Below, piece after piece: positions 41,483-50,126 of a DNA stretch of 64,000 nucleotides. A program made the translations under genes and the position numbers. The notes under the pieces were generated by a model. It was not told the origin of the DNA. It was given only the letters and a program-made list of their open reading frames with translations, and did no database searches. The stretch covers positions 588,778 to 652,777 of the forward strand of contig NZ_JACEIB010000003.1 in the NCBI RefSeq assembly GCF_013778325.1. The letters run 5' to 3'. The stretch is from Sphingomonas chungangi. GTDB lineage: Bacteria; Pseudomonadota; Alphaproteobacteria; Sphingomonadales; Sphingomonadaceae. The number at the start of each line of letters is the position of its first letter. The first letter of the stretch is position 1.

Positions 41483-41540
41483 GATCGATGCTCCTCGGGC
41501 GACGCCGTTCGCTGGATCATCTAGGCGCACGGGGACCGAG

Positions 41541-41559
41541 CGATTAGTCGCCATAATCG
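41541..41559. promoter_or_regulatory. LysR-type operator between the SDR operon and its regulator
   Basis: A perfect inverted repeat CGATTA-N7-TAATCG has an internal T-N11-A motif, the LysR consensus. It is centred 55 bp before the lysR ATG and about 68 bp before the SDR ATG, the expected place for an autoregulated divergent promoter. Confidence 0.55.
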
Positions 41560-41604
41560 GGATGATCCTATAAGCGGAGCTTCTGGAACCGAGCCGGGGA
41601 TGAC

Positions 41605-42498
41605 ATGCCGCGCGAAAGCATCGACGATCTCGAAGTGCTGCTCACTGTCGCGCAGGAGGGCAGCTTCACCCGCGCTGCTGCCAAGCTCGGCGTATCGCAA
41701 TCGGCGCTAAGTCAGACGGTTCGCAGTCTGGAGGAAAAGATCGGGTTGCGTCTTCTCGACAGGACGACACGCAGCGTTTCGCCCACGCAGGCCGGCACGC
41801 GCCTGCTCGATGGCGTGGCCCCGCGTATCGCCGAGATCCGCGACGAGATCGCTGCCATCGGCGCATTGCGCGACAAACCCTCCGGCACCGTCCGCATCAC
41901 GGCGGACGAGCATGCGGCAAAGTCCACGCTGTGGCCGCGGCTGGTCGACGTGCTGCGGGCCAACCCCGACATCGGCATCGAGATCGTCGTTGACTACGGA
42001 CTGACGGATATCGTCGCGGAGCGCTACGACGCCGGCGTGCGCCTTGGCGAAATCATCGACAAGGACATGATCGCGGTGCCGATTGGTCCCGACGAGCGTA
42101 TGGTCGTCGTCGGCTCTCCGAGTTACATCGCGAAGCATGGCGCGCCCCGGAAGCCGCAGCAGCTGGTGGATCATCGCTGCATCAATCTCCGGCTGCCGAC
42201 GCGCGGCGGGCTCTACGTCTGGGAATTCGAGAAGGGAGGCCGTGCGCTGAACGTCCGCGTGGAAGGGCAGTGCGTGTTCAACAGCACGGGCCTGATGATC
42301 GACGCCGCTCTCGCCGGCTTCGGCCTCGCATTCGTGCCCGAAGCGGAGATCATGCCGCACGTCGCGCGCGGAGCTCTGAGGACGGTGCTAGAGGACTGGT
42401 GTCCCTCCTATTCGGGCTATCATCTGTTCTACCCAAGCAGAAGACAGCCCTCAGCCGCTTTTTCCGCCGTTATGGAAGCGCTCCGCTTCCGAACGTAG
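41605..42498 (+). CDS. LysR-family transcriptional regulator
   Basis: A 297-residue regulator. The N-terminal winged helix-turn-helix reads LLTVAQEGSFTRAAAKLGVS then QSALSQTVRSLEEKIGLRLL. A substrate-binding domain follows (EIVVDYGLTDIVAERYDAGV; VGSPSYIAKHG). It has the sequence style of the CrgA-like LysR group that often controls a divergent short-chain dehydrogenase. The start ATG opens PRESIDDLEVLLTVAQEG. It likely activates the SDR/decarboxylase/cupin operon in response to an inducer. Confidence 0.93.
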   Translation: MPRESIDDLEVLLTVAQEGSFTRAAAKLGVSQSALSQTVRSLEEKIGLRLLDRTTRSVSPTQAGTRLLDGVAPRIAEIRDEIAAIGALRDKPSGTVRITADEHAAKSTLWPRLVDVLRANPDIGIEIVVDYGLTDIVAERYDAGVRLGEIIDKDMIAVPIGPDERMVVVGSPSYIAKHGAPRKPQQLVDHRCINLRLPTRGGLYVWEFEKGGRALNVRVEGQCVFNSTGLMIDAALAGFGLAFVPEAEIMPHVARGALRTVLEDWCPSYSGYHLFYPSRRQPSAAFSAVMEALRFRT

Positions 42499-42548
42499 TT
42501 GAATGACCGGTTTCTCGGTTTCGCTGCCCAACATCGCCTGACCGTAAA

Positions 42549-42578
42549 GTCCCGCGAGCCGGCGTCGCCTATCGACCA
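42549..42578. repeat. 30-bp dispersed repeat, copy 1
   Basis: The stretch beginning GTCCCGCGAGCCGGCGTCGC matches 49251-49280 at 28 of 30 positions, in the same orientation. The two copies flank the CocE/exporter/hydrolase/TetR module. Neither lies in a gene. Confidence 0.5.
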
Positions 42579-42727
42579 TAATGCGCCGCTCGCCGGTCGG
42601 GCTTCCAACGGCGGCCTATGCCGGAAGCTGCCGCTCGCTTGTTGCGAAGCCGTCTGGCAGCAACGCGCTCCAATGTAGGTCGCTCGATGCCGATGAGATC
42701 TGACTCGAAAGCAGATGGGGCATTTGT

Positions 42728-43588
42728 TTACGCGGCCCGCATCGCCAGACAAGCAAGACCAAAAGTCGTGAATACCAAAACGAAATCCTGCAGGAAGAAC
42801 TGGCTCATGCTGAGTAGTCCGGCTGCGGCGGTCGCGCCACTTAGAGGACCGAAGACGAACATGGCAATGAGGCTGCCGCGGACCAGAAGTATAATTCCGG
42901 CATGACGCGCCAAGCTCCGAAGCAACGGTCCGTTTCGGCCCGCCAGGAAAGCGACAGCGAGGCAGGCGCTGACCGTTTCAAGAAACGACACGTAACTCGG
43001 CACAAGCACGTTCGGCCCGTATGGCATCCTGTAGGCCTCGGGTCGGGCGTAGGCGGACGCCCAGTCGCGCAGCGGCGCGAAGACAGTATGGATCAGAGGT
43101 TGGATTGCGAAGATCAACAGCGCGGTCAAAGCGACGGCCGCAATCGCTTGCAGCGCGGGCCTCCGCATCTGACGCGTCAGTGCGACGACGGCACCGGCCA
43201 GGGCGAAATTGATCGCAAGCTGCTCTGCGAGTGAAGCGGCGCGCGCGATATACCCTGTGGTCGTCACCCCTTCCATGAGCGCGCCGCGGACGACGCCGTT
43301 CAGAGCCGAGAAGAGCGTCCCCAGGACGACCCAAAGGCGCGCCGCGGCCCAGTGCGGGCGGTTCGCGGCGAGCATGCCCGTCAGCAGCACCGCCCCTAGC
43401 ACCTGGGAGAAGGGATACAGCATCGCGATCCGGCCGGGATTGGTGGTCATGGCGGGATAGGGGATGTGCAGAATCTGAAGCATCACCACATGGACGCTTA
43501 AGCTCAGGATCACGCAGATCGGGGCTCCGAACGCGAGTAGGGCCAGGGCCGGGGTGCCCGTGCGACCCGTTCTTTCCAACACGGTCAT
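42728..43588 (-). CDS. Polytopic membrane protein of unknown function
   Basis: A 286-residue integral membrane protein with about seven hydrophobic helices (for example LALLAFGAPICVILSLSVHV, VLGAVLLTGMLA, LAINFALAGAVVALT, AIAAVALTALLIFAIQPL, IILLVRGSLIAMFVFGPL). I do not recognise a family with confidence. It is last in a five-gene minus-strand operon, and its ATG overlaps the stop of the upstream alpha/beta hydrolase (ATGA), so its product may depend on hydrolase expression. A transport or sensing role is possible. Confidence 0.75.
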   Translation of the reverse strand: MTVLERTGRTGTPALALLAFGAPICVILSLSVHVVMLQILHIPYPAMTTNPGRIAMLYPFSQVLGAVLLTGMLAANRPHWAAARLWVVLGTLFSALNGVVRGALMEGVTTTGYIARAASLAEQLAINFALAGAVVALTRQMRRPALQAIAAVALTALLIFAIQPLIHTVFAPLRDWASAYARPEAYRMPYGPNVLVPSYVSFLETVSACLAVAFLAGRNGPLLRSLARHAGIILLVRGSLIAMFVFGPLSGATAAAGLLSMSQFFLQDFVLVFTTFGLACLAMRAA

Positions 43589-44427
43589 GTGCGTCGATCG
43601 AAATCGATCAGAATTCGAGCGACGGCATCAGGCTGGTCGAGCGGGACGAGATGGCCGGTGGCTTCGATAGGGATCACTTTGAGATCCGTCGCGACAGTCT
43701 CAAGCTGCCGGGCGATGGCGTCGCCGACCACGCCGCCAGTCATCGCCAGCACCGGCATCGACAACGGCGCTACGGCGATCGCATCGCGGATGAGGCGCGC
43801 GTTGGCGGGAAGTGTACGATATAGTTCGAAACCGCTGCGCAGCGCCGTACGGCCGGTATAGGCGGCGACGAATTTCTTGCGGAGATCGGCTGTCACGTTG
43901 CGACCGCCGTTGCCGTCATTGTCGTAGAACCAGGTGAGATACTGCGCCTCGCGCCCCTCGACCACGCTTTCCGCGAGGCCCGGTATAGCGTGAAAGCCGA
44001 ACCACCACGGCACGCCTCTGGCGAGAAAGTCCTCCGCTCCGGGCAGGTCGCCGATCAGGCTCTCCGACAAGGCGAGGCAGCGAACGCGCGCGCGATGGCG
44101 GAATGCCAGCATCAGGCTCACCGGAGCGCCCGCATCGAGCCCCGCGACGAGAGCGTCGTCAATACCGAGCGCGGCGAGGATGCCGGCCATGTCATCCGCA
44201 AGCGTCGCGATATCGTAGCCGCTGTCGGAGGAGGTGCTGCCGCCTATTCCCCGCAGATTGGGGGCGATGACGCGGTAGCCCCTGTCCGCGAGTCGCGCGC
44301 CGACCCCTTCCCAGATGCGCCAGTCATGCGGCCAGCCGTGAATCAGCAGCGCGGCCGGTCCCTCGCCGGCGGTGGCGAGGACCAGCTCCGTGCCGTTGGT
44401 AGCGATCCTTTGCTCGCGAAAGACCAT
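43585..44427 (-). CDS. Alpha/beta hydrolase with aspartate nucleophile (epoxide-hydrolase/dehalogenase-like)
   Basis: A 280-residue alpha/beta hydrolase. The oxyanion segment is LLIHGWPHDWRIWEGV and the nucleophile elbow is VAGLDAGAPVSL. The usual Ser is replaced by Asp, as in epoxide hydrolases and haloalkane dehalogenases. A helical cap follows (FLARGVPWWFGFHAIPGLAE). The C-terminal EATGHLVPLDQPDA supplies the catalytic histidine. It is 30 bp after another hydrolase and coupled to the membrane protein. In the CocE/exporter operon it fits detoxification of an epoxide- or ester-like compound. Confidence 0.88.
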   Translation of the reverse strand: MVFREQRIATNGTELVLATAGEGPAALLIHGWPHDWRIWEGVGARLADRGYRVIAPNLRGIGGSTSSDSGYDIATLADDMAGILAALGIDDALVAGLDAGAPVSLMLAFRHRARVRCLALSESLIGDLPGAEDFLARGVPWWFGFHAIPGLAESVVEGREAQYLTWFYDNDGNGGRNVTADLRKKFVAAYTGRTALRSGFELYRTLPANARLIRDAIAVAPLSMPVLAMTGGVVGDAIARQLETVATDLKVIPIEATGHLVPLDQPDAVARILIDFDRRT

Positions 44428-44457
44428 GGTTCAACTCCTTTCAGGTCCGCGGCCTCT

Positions 44458-45231
44458 TCAGCCGCGTCCCGCTGCGTCGAGGATCAGTCCGGCGATTTCG
44501 CGCGGATGCGACAGCAACGAGACGTGGCTCGAGCGAAGTTCGATGGTCTTTGCGTTCATTCTCTTTGCCATGAACCGTTGAAGGTCGGGATCGATCACAC
44601 GGTCCTGGGTCGAAACCGCATAGAAAGACGGTTTCGATCGCCACGCGGCGTTCATGGCCCTGCCCGTCGTCAACGTCTTCCGAAACGGCCACTGCGCCGC
44701 ATATAGCGCGCGAGCCTTTGCGCGCGGCAGGTCCGGTGCAAAGTCACGAAGAAACGCCTCTTCGCTCAAACGTCCCTCGTCACCATCGAAGACGATCCCT
44801 GTCGATGCCGGCGGCGAGGGATATCTGGCTGCAAGCGCGGCATAATCCTCACCCGCATCGGGAGCGCGGGCCGCAACATAAACCAGCGACGAAACATTTG
44901 GATGGGTGCCGGCGTCGGTCACGATCATGCCGGAGAAGGAATGGCCGACGAGAACGGTCGGGCCAGTCTGGCGATCGAGAACCCGGACGCAGGCGCCCAC
45001 CGCATCGGGCAGACTGGTCAGCGGATTCTGGACGGCGGTGACGTTCAGACCACGCGCCTGCAGGATCGGAATGACGTCTATCCAGGACGAACCATCGGCG
45101 AACAGGCCATGGACGAGTACCACATTGTCGGCTCGTTGCTTCGGTTTCGTCGCACCGAGTGCTGCGCTTGCGCCCAGAGCGACGCCGCTGGCCAGCAAAG
45201 CGGAAGTAAAATCACGACGGTCGAATTCCAT
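44458..45231 (-). CDS. Tat-exported alpha/beta hydrolase
   Basis: A 257-residue alpha/beta hydrolase. The start MEFDRRDFTSALLASGVALG carries a twin-arginine-type signal (RRDF followed by a hydrophobic stretch), suggesting folded export to the periplasm. The mature protein has VVLVHGLFADGSSWIDVIP and the serine elbow VGHSFSGMIVTDA. A C-terminal SSHVSLLSHP gives the histidine. It resembles the EstC/salicylate-esterase-like group of small esterases. GGAGAAG precedes the ATG at 45231. It is third in the CocE operon. Confidence 0.88.
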   Translation of the reverse strand: MEFDRRDFTSALLASGVALGASAALGATKPKQRADNVVLVHGLFADGSSWIDVIPILQARGLNVTAVQNPLTSLPDAVGACVRVLDRQTGPTVLVGHSFSGMIVTDAGTHPNVSSLVYVAARAPDAGEDYAALAARYPSPPASTGIVFDGDEGRLSEEAFLRDFAPDLPRAKARALYAAQWPFRKTLTTGRAMNAAWRSKPSFYAVSTQDRVIDPDLQRFMAKRMNAKTIELRSSHVSLLSHPREIAGLILDAAGRG

Positions 45232-45319
45232 AGCACTTCTCCTAACGTCCATAGGTTCAGGCTGTTCGCCGACTGAGCCGGCCGCGGCTAAAGCAGGATG
45301 GCGACTCCGTTCGCGTTCG

Positions 45320-46744
45320 TCATGCGTTTCTTTTCAGCGCGGCGGCGCCTCGTGCCGAGGAATGCCCGGCTGGCGACCGTGTTATCACGATGGCGGCCAC
45401 CGCGATCAGGGCGGCCGGTGCGGCAAGACAGAGACTGGAGTGATGAAACCGCGTCAACGCGCTCATCGACCCGCCTCTTCCATAGACGCTGGCAATAAGC
45501 GCGGTCCCGAAGGCGGCCCCCAGCCTTTGAAAAATGTTGAGGATCGGCGCTGCGTGGCTGAAATGCCGACGCTCGACGATCGCCAGTCCGGCGATCATCG
45601 CCGGTGTCGTTGCCAATGCCACCCCGAAACCGCGCACGGCGATAAGCAGCTCGACCGAAACATTACCTGCCTGAGCCCCGATTATGGCCAACGGTATCGT
45701 GGATAGCGCGGCGAGAATGCCGCCCGACACGAGCACGAGGCGGGCGTCGTATCGGTCGGTGAGCCATCCCGCGAACGGGAATCCGACCATCGAGCCCAGT
45801 ATCTGAGGGATCAGTGATACCGCAGTCGCCTGCAGCGTTTCTCCCCGAACCTCCATGAAGTATAGCGGAAGCAGAAACTGACCGCCGAAACTCACCGCTC
45901 CGCCGATCGCCATGATCGCCGCACAGGCGGCGAAGCTGCGGTCGGCTAACAGGTTGAGGTTCAGCAGCGGTGCATCGGCACGCAGCGTACGAATGCTGAA
46001 GCCGACAATCAGGAGCACTCCCGCCACCAGGGTGCCCACGCGCCACGAAAGCGCGCCCGGCAAAGCGCCGCTCGTTACGCCGAGAAGCGTCAATGGCAGG
46101 CCTGCAAGGATCAGCAGCGCGCCGATCCAATCGAGCGAGGGTGAGCCGCCGGTTTCTAGTTTCGGCAAGAAGCGCAACCCCAAACCCAGCGCTACGACGC
46201 AGAGCGGCACCGACGCCCAGAACATCGCTCGCCAGCCGCCATGATCTACTATCAGCGCACCGAGCGACGTGCCGAGCAGCGGCGCGACCACGATGACGAT
46301 TCCTATCATGCTTATAATGCGCCCAAGCCGCTGGCGATTGACGACGAGGCCGATGATCGTCTGCCCGACCGGGACCAGCAATCCGCCGACCAGCCCCTGT
46401 ACCATACGCGCGCCGATCAACGCGGCCATGTTCGGCGCCACCGCGCAGGTCGCCGAGGAAACTGCAAACAGGGTAAGGCCGATCAGCCACAATCGCGTTG
46501 GCCCGACGCGTCGCGAAGCCCACGCGCTCATAGGAACGCCTGTGGCCAATGCGAGAAGATAACCACTCACCAGCCATGCCGACGCCGCCTCCGATGCGTG
46601 CAGATCCAACGAGAGCGCCGGGAGCGCGGCGTTCGTCATCGTCGACGCGAGCATGGTCGTGAACGCGCCGAGCATTGCGATGCCGGCGCGGAACCACATC
46701 GTGGCAGCCGACGTATCGTCGACACTCTCTTCGATCCGGGTCAT
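45320..46744 (-). CDS. MFS transporter, DHA2 (EmrB/QacA-like) multidrug exporter
   Basis: A 474-residue major facilitator with about 14 helices, the DHA2 layout. The family motif near helix 2-3 appears as ASRRVGPTRLWLIGLTLFAV, motif C-like glycines as IVVAPLLGTSLGALIVDH, and the first helix as GAFTTMLASTMTNAALPALS. Such proton-driven pumps expel drugs and toxic lipophiles. It lies 17 bp after the CocE-type hydrolase. The operon is divergent from a TetR repressor, the usual arrangement for inducible efflux. Confidence 0.92.
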   Translation of the reverse strand: MTRIEESVDDTSAATMWFRAGIAMLGAFTTMLASTMTNAALPALSLDLHASEAASAWLVSGYLLALATGVPMSAWASRRVGPTRLWLIGLTLFAVSSATCAVAPNMAALIGARMVQGLVGGLLVPVGQTIIGLVVNRQRLGRIISMIGIVIVVAPLLGTSLGALIVDHGGWRAMFWASVPLCVVALGLGLRFLPKLETGGSPSLDWIGALLILAGLPLTLLGVTSGALPGALSWRVGTLVAGVLLIVGFSIRTLRADAPLLNLNLLADRSFAACAAIMAIGGAVSFGGQFLLPLYFMEVRGETLQATAVSLIPQILGSMVGFPFAGWLTDRYDARLVLVSGGILAALSTIPLAIIGAQAGNVSVELLIAVRGFGVALATTPAMIAGLAIVERRHFSHAAPILNIFQRLGAAFGTALIASVYGRGGSMSALTRFHHSSLCLAAPAALIAVAAIVITRSPAGHSSARGAAALKRNA

Positions 46745-46761
46745 GGCGACGCGCCGCGTGC

Positions 46762-48459
46762 CTAGAGGTAGCGGAGCACCGATGGCGGGACGACCGGAAG
46801 CATCAGCGTCGCAGGGGCGTCCAGCCCGGTGTGAAGCTTGACTTCATTGTCGAACAACGCGGCCGGGCGGTCGACTGGATCGTCATGGCCAGGCCCGTTG
46901 CCGCGCACGGTCAACTGCAGCCGGTGTCCGGCAGGCAGGTAGAGACAGCCCGGCCGCAACGCGACGTGGACCTCGTAGATTTGCCCCGGCACCAGGGGTT
47001 CGGCATGGCGATGGCTAGGCCATGGGGCGCCGATCGTGCTCCGCTTCGGCTCCAAGGCGCGGTGCGAGGCGCGCTGCCACCCCACGGTCATAGAGGTGAG
47101 GCCACCCCGATGATCGCGAAGCTCCACCCGCTTGCCCTCCGCATCGACGGCATCTAGCACTAGGAAAAGGTCGGCATCAGCCGTGTCGGAAGAGAGCTGG
47201 AGCGTCGCCGCGATCGGCCCTGCGACGAGTATGTCCTCGTTAAACGGTGCAGTTTCGAAAACGAGGCCATCGCCGCCCGCTTCGAAGCTTGCCTCCGCCC
47301 GTCGCATCGGCGGCCGGTCGGCGAGGCGCAGCCCAGCCGCATCCAGATGCAGCTTGGTCCAGCGCGTATCCGGTATCGGCCACCCATCCGCGACCGCGAT
47401 CCGGCTGCCGCCATCGGCCTGGCGGACCGCCAGTTGCACCGGCGGCTGCGAAAGCCAATCGCCCTCTCCCTTAAGATAGTGATCGAAGAAGCGCTGCTGA
47501 AACGCCACGAACGGCGCGTCGTCGAACTGGCCGCCGGCGTGGATTTCGAGCCGCTTCTCCCGGCTGGCACACTCCAGATACCCACGGATCGTGCCCGCCA
47601 GATGGAGATCATGATCGGACCAGTCCGCGCTCGCCAGCAGCGGCACGTCGACCGCTTTCAGGTCTGGCGTGCGAACGCCGTAATAATGATCGTCGTCGAA
47701 AGGATGCGTGCGGATATCCTCGACGATATCGGCGCGGTTGGCGACCAGCGTCTCAACATCGAGGCACGCGCCGGCGATCGCCAGACCGTTGTGTGGATTG
47801 ACGCCGGCGTCGGCACCGTTCTGGACCGGGAGTGCGAGCTCCGGATACCAGAAATTCTCCCAGAAACGGTACAGGATGCCGCCGTGACGCGTGGCGTCCC
47901 GATACCAGTCGCTCCAGCCGTGCCATACGCAGATCGCCGCCAGATGCGGCGGCTTCAGCGCGGCGACCAGCCATTGAGACATGGCGTAATAGGACTTGCC
48001 GCACAGCCCGACCTTGCCGTTCGACCAAGGCTGCGTGCCAGCCCACTCAATGCACGCGGCATAGTCGCGGATTTCCTGCGGAGAGAGCGGGTCGAGCCGA
48101 CCTGGCGAACGCCCTGAACCCCGTGAATCGACGCGAACACAGACATAACCTGCTGGCACCCAGTGAAGCGGATCGACGACTTCCCAAACCCGGTAATCGT
48201 CTGAAGCGATGTCGTCGCCTGATCCGCCGGTCATGGCGTCCGCAAGATCGGCGCCGGTCAGATCGTCCTGCTTCAGCAGAGGGTGTCGTTCGCGCTGGGC
48301 GAGCAATCTCTGCCGGAACCGTTCGATCGGCAGTCCCTTGCCATACACTCCGTGCGTCATGATTACCGGATATAGACCCGCGCCATCAGGCCGAAAGACA
48401 TCGGCGCGCAGCAGCGTGCCGTCTTCCATGGGGATGGGAACGTCCCAATCGATCTGCAT
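46762..48459 (-). CDS. CocE/NonD-family hydrolase (X-Pro dipeptidyl-peptidase S15 type)
   Basis: A 565-residue serine hydrolase. The N-terminal alpha/beta domain opens DWDVPIPMEDGTLLRADVFR. YVCVRVDSRGSGRSPG is the oxyanion strand, and VGLCGKSYYAMSQW holds the nucleophile serine. A later HPFDDDHYYG and ASADWSDHDLH belong to the acid/His region. The C-terminal jelly-roll domain (QLSSDTADADLFLVLDAVDA; EVHVALRPGCLYLPAGHRLQ) is the X-Pro C-terminal module. Relatives include cocaine esterase and glutaryl-7-ACA acylase. It is first in the operon under the divergent TetR, presumably hydrolysing the inducing ester or amide. Confidence 0.92.
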   Translation of the reverse strand: MQIDWDVPIPMEDGTLLRADVFRPDGAGLYPVIMTHGVYGKGLPIERFRQRLLAQRERHPLLKQDDLTGADLADAMTGGSGDDIASDDYRVWEVVDPLHWVPAGYVCVRVDSRGSGRSPGRLDPLSPQEIRDYAACIEWAGTQPWSNGKVGLCGKSYYAMSQWLVAALKPPHLAAICVWHGWSDWYRDATRHGGILYRFWENFWYPELALPVQNGADAGVNPHNGLAIAGACLDVETLVANRADIVEDIRTHPFDDDHYYGVRTPDLKAVDVPLLASADWSDHDLHLAGTIRGYLECASREKRLEIHAGGQFDDAPFVAFQQRFFDHYLKGEGDWLSQPPVQLAVRQADGGSRIAVADGWPIPDTRWTKLHLDAAGLRLADRPPMRRAEASFEAGGDGLVFETAPFNEDILVAGPIAATLQLSSDTADADLFLVLDAVDAEGKRVELRDHRGGLTSMTVGWQRASHRALEPKRSTIGAPWPSHRHAEPLVPGQIYEVHVALRPGCLYLPAGHRLQLTVRGNGPGHDDPVDRPAALFDNEVKLHTGLDAPATLMLPVVPPSVLRYL

Positions 48460-48529
48460 CAGGATTCTCCTTATGGAGGCATCAGGCGCTTACGGACCAA
48501 TCGACGCCGACGCGCGAGAGGGTTATATA

Positions 48530-48562
48530 TATCAACGATAGATAAATCTATCAACGGTAGAG
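48530..48562. promoter_or_regulatory. Tandem TetR-type operators
   Basis: TATCAACGATAGA (48530-48542) and TATCAACGGTAGA (48549-48561) differ at one base. Each is a near-palindrome of TATC-AAC-GATA type, resembling tet operators. The second copy runs to within three bases of the TetR ATG, so binding would block its own translation start as well as the divergent CocE operon promoter. Confidence 0.6.
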
Positions 48563-48564
48563 AA

Positions 48565-49125
48565 ATGGCAAAGATCCGTCGCGAGGAAATTATCGATGTT
48601 GGCCTGGCTCTGCTGGATGAAATCGGGCTCGACGCCCTGACGACCCGCAAGCTGGCGTTGCGCCTCGGTGTCGAGTCGCCGACGCTCTATTGGCATTTCA
48701 GCACGAAAGCAGCGTTGATGTCGGCGATGGCGCTGGAGATGGTCGCCAGGCACCATGTGCTGCCGGTAGCGGATAATACCGATCGCTGGGCGGACTGGCT
48801 TGGAGACAATGCGCGAAGCTTCCGCGCCGCCCTGCTCGCGTGCCGGGACGGTGCGAGATTGCACGCCGGTTCCACGCCCGAAAGCGATGCGGAAGCGAAT
48901 ATCCTGCTCAAGATCGCCTATCTGCGACGCGCCGGGTTTTTGGAAACCGATGCCCGGCTGGCGTTGCTGACGACTGGCCAGTTCGCCTTGGCGAGCGCGC
49001 TCGAGCAGCAGGCGCACGAGGCAGCTCCGGCGGGGTCTGGTGCGCTGGCATATGATGCCGAGACCGCCTTCGGATTCGGTCTGGACGCGATGATCGACGG
49101 TCTGAGGCTTCGGCTTGCTCGCTGA
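48565..49125 (+). CDS. TetR-family repressor of the hydrolase/efflux operon
   Basis: A 186-residue regulator of the TetR class proper. MAKIRREEIIDVGLALLDEI then GLDALTTRKLALRLGVESPT and LYWHFSTKAALM form the helix-turn-helix with the TetR-class LYWHF signature. The C-terminal domain is helical and ends GLDAMIDGLRLRLAR, as in tetracycline-type repressors. It is divergent from the CocE/exporter operon, with tandem tetO-like sites between them. Its ligand is probably the compound hydrolysed or exported. Confidence 0.93.
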   Translation: MAKIRREEIIDVGLALLDEIGLDALTTRKLALRLGVESPTLYWHFSTKAALMSAMALEMVARHHVLPVADNTDRWADWLGDNARSFRAALLACRDGARLHAGSTPESDAEANILLKIAYLRRAGFLETDARLALLTTGQFALASALEQQAHEAAPAGSGALAYDAETAFGFGLDAMIDGLRLRLAR

Positions 49126-49250
49126 GGCCGGCAATCAACCGCCGCCCTGTGTAGCGCCCCGGCAACGTGCCTCCGAAAGTCGCCCAAGCGCTATCTACCA
49201 CGGCTGTGCGTTCCGCGCCGAGGATCGATATTTGCGCCAACGGCCGCCTC

Positions 49251-49280
49251 GTCCCGCGAGCCGGCGTCGCTTGTCGACCA
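49251..49280. repeat. 30-bp dispersed repeat, copy 2
   Basis: The partner of the copy at 42549-42578, with 28 of 30 bases identical and the same orientation. It lies in the 257-bp gap after the TetR gene, where nothing else was recognised. Confidence 0.5.
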
Positions 49281-49382
49281 GTTCGAGGCATCCGTTGACC
49301 CGAACTTATCCCCCGAAACCGGCCGTCGGATCACGCGATCGGCGGACAAGCGGCATAACATTGTCCGCCTCGGCCGATTGTC

Positions 49383-50123
49383 TCAGAGCCTCATCAATCC
49401 CCCGTCTACCGCCAATGTCTGTCCGGTCACGAAGCGGGCATCGTCACTGGTGAGGAAAGCCACGGGCCCCGCAATGTCGGCGGGCTTTCCGAGGCGCTTG
49501 ATCGCCTGGGTCATGTAGACCTGCGCCTTCTGCTCGTCGGGCATGCCGCTGGCGCCTTCGGTGTCGGTGATCCCGGGATGCACCGCGTTGACGATGATGT
49601 TGTCGGCCGCCAACTCGTTGGCAAGCGCGCGTACCAGCCCGACGACGCCCATCTTCGATGCGACATAGTGCGAGAATCCCATCCCCGGCGGGGTGACCAG
49701 GCCGACCGCGTCCGACGCAATCGCCACGATGGCACCACCGCCGGCCTTGCGCATGAGCGGCGCGATCGCGCGCGCAGCCAACATGTGCGCATCGAGATTG
49801 ACCGCGAACACCTTGCGCCAACCTTCGAGCGTCATCTCATCAATCGTTGCGACGGGATAGATTCCGGCGGCATGAACGAGGATATCGGCCTTGCCGAACC
49901 GGCGCTTGACCTCTTCGGCCACGGTCGCCCAACTCGCTTCGTCGGAGACATCGGCTGCGATTGAGACCGCGCCGTTGCCGATCGCATTCGCCGCCTCCGT
50001 CGCATCCTCGCGACCGACGATCACGACGGTCGCGCCGCGCTGCGCCAAAAGCTCGGCGATGCCACGGCCGATGCCTTGCCGGCCGCCGGTAACGATCGCG
50101 ATCTTGCCTTGATGCGTGTTCAT
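49383..50123 (-). CDS. Short-chain dehydrogenase/reductase
   Basis: A 246-residue classical SDR. The cofactor motif is IVTGGRQGIGRGIAE and the arginine in VVIVGREDA favours NADP(H). HAAG takes the NNAG position, with Ser in IVAIASDAV and Tyr/Lys in SHYVASKMG. The C-terminal VTGQTLAVDGGLMRL is typical. It starts three bases after the stop of the epimerase-like gene, so the two are co-transcribed. Both are divergent from a LysR gene. The substrate is unknown. Confidence 0.93.
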   Translation of the reverse strand: MNTHQGKIAIVTGGRQGIGRGIAELLAQRGATVVIVGREDATEAANAIGNGAVSIAADVSDEASWATVAEEVKRRFGKADILVHAAGIYPVATIDEMTLEGWRKVFAVNLDAHMLAARAIAPLMRKAGGGAIVAIASDAVGLVTPPGMGFSHYVASKMGVVGLVRALANELAADNIIVNAVHPGITDTEGASGMPDEQKAQVYMTQAIKRLGKPADIAGPVAFLTSDDARFVTGQTLAVDGGLMRL

Positions 50124-50126
50124 GTC

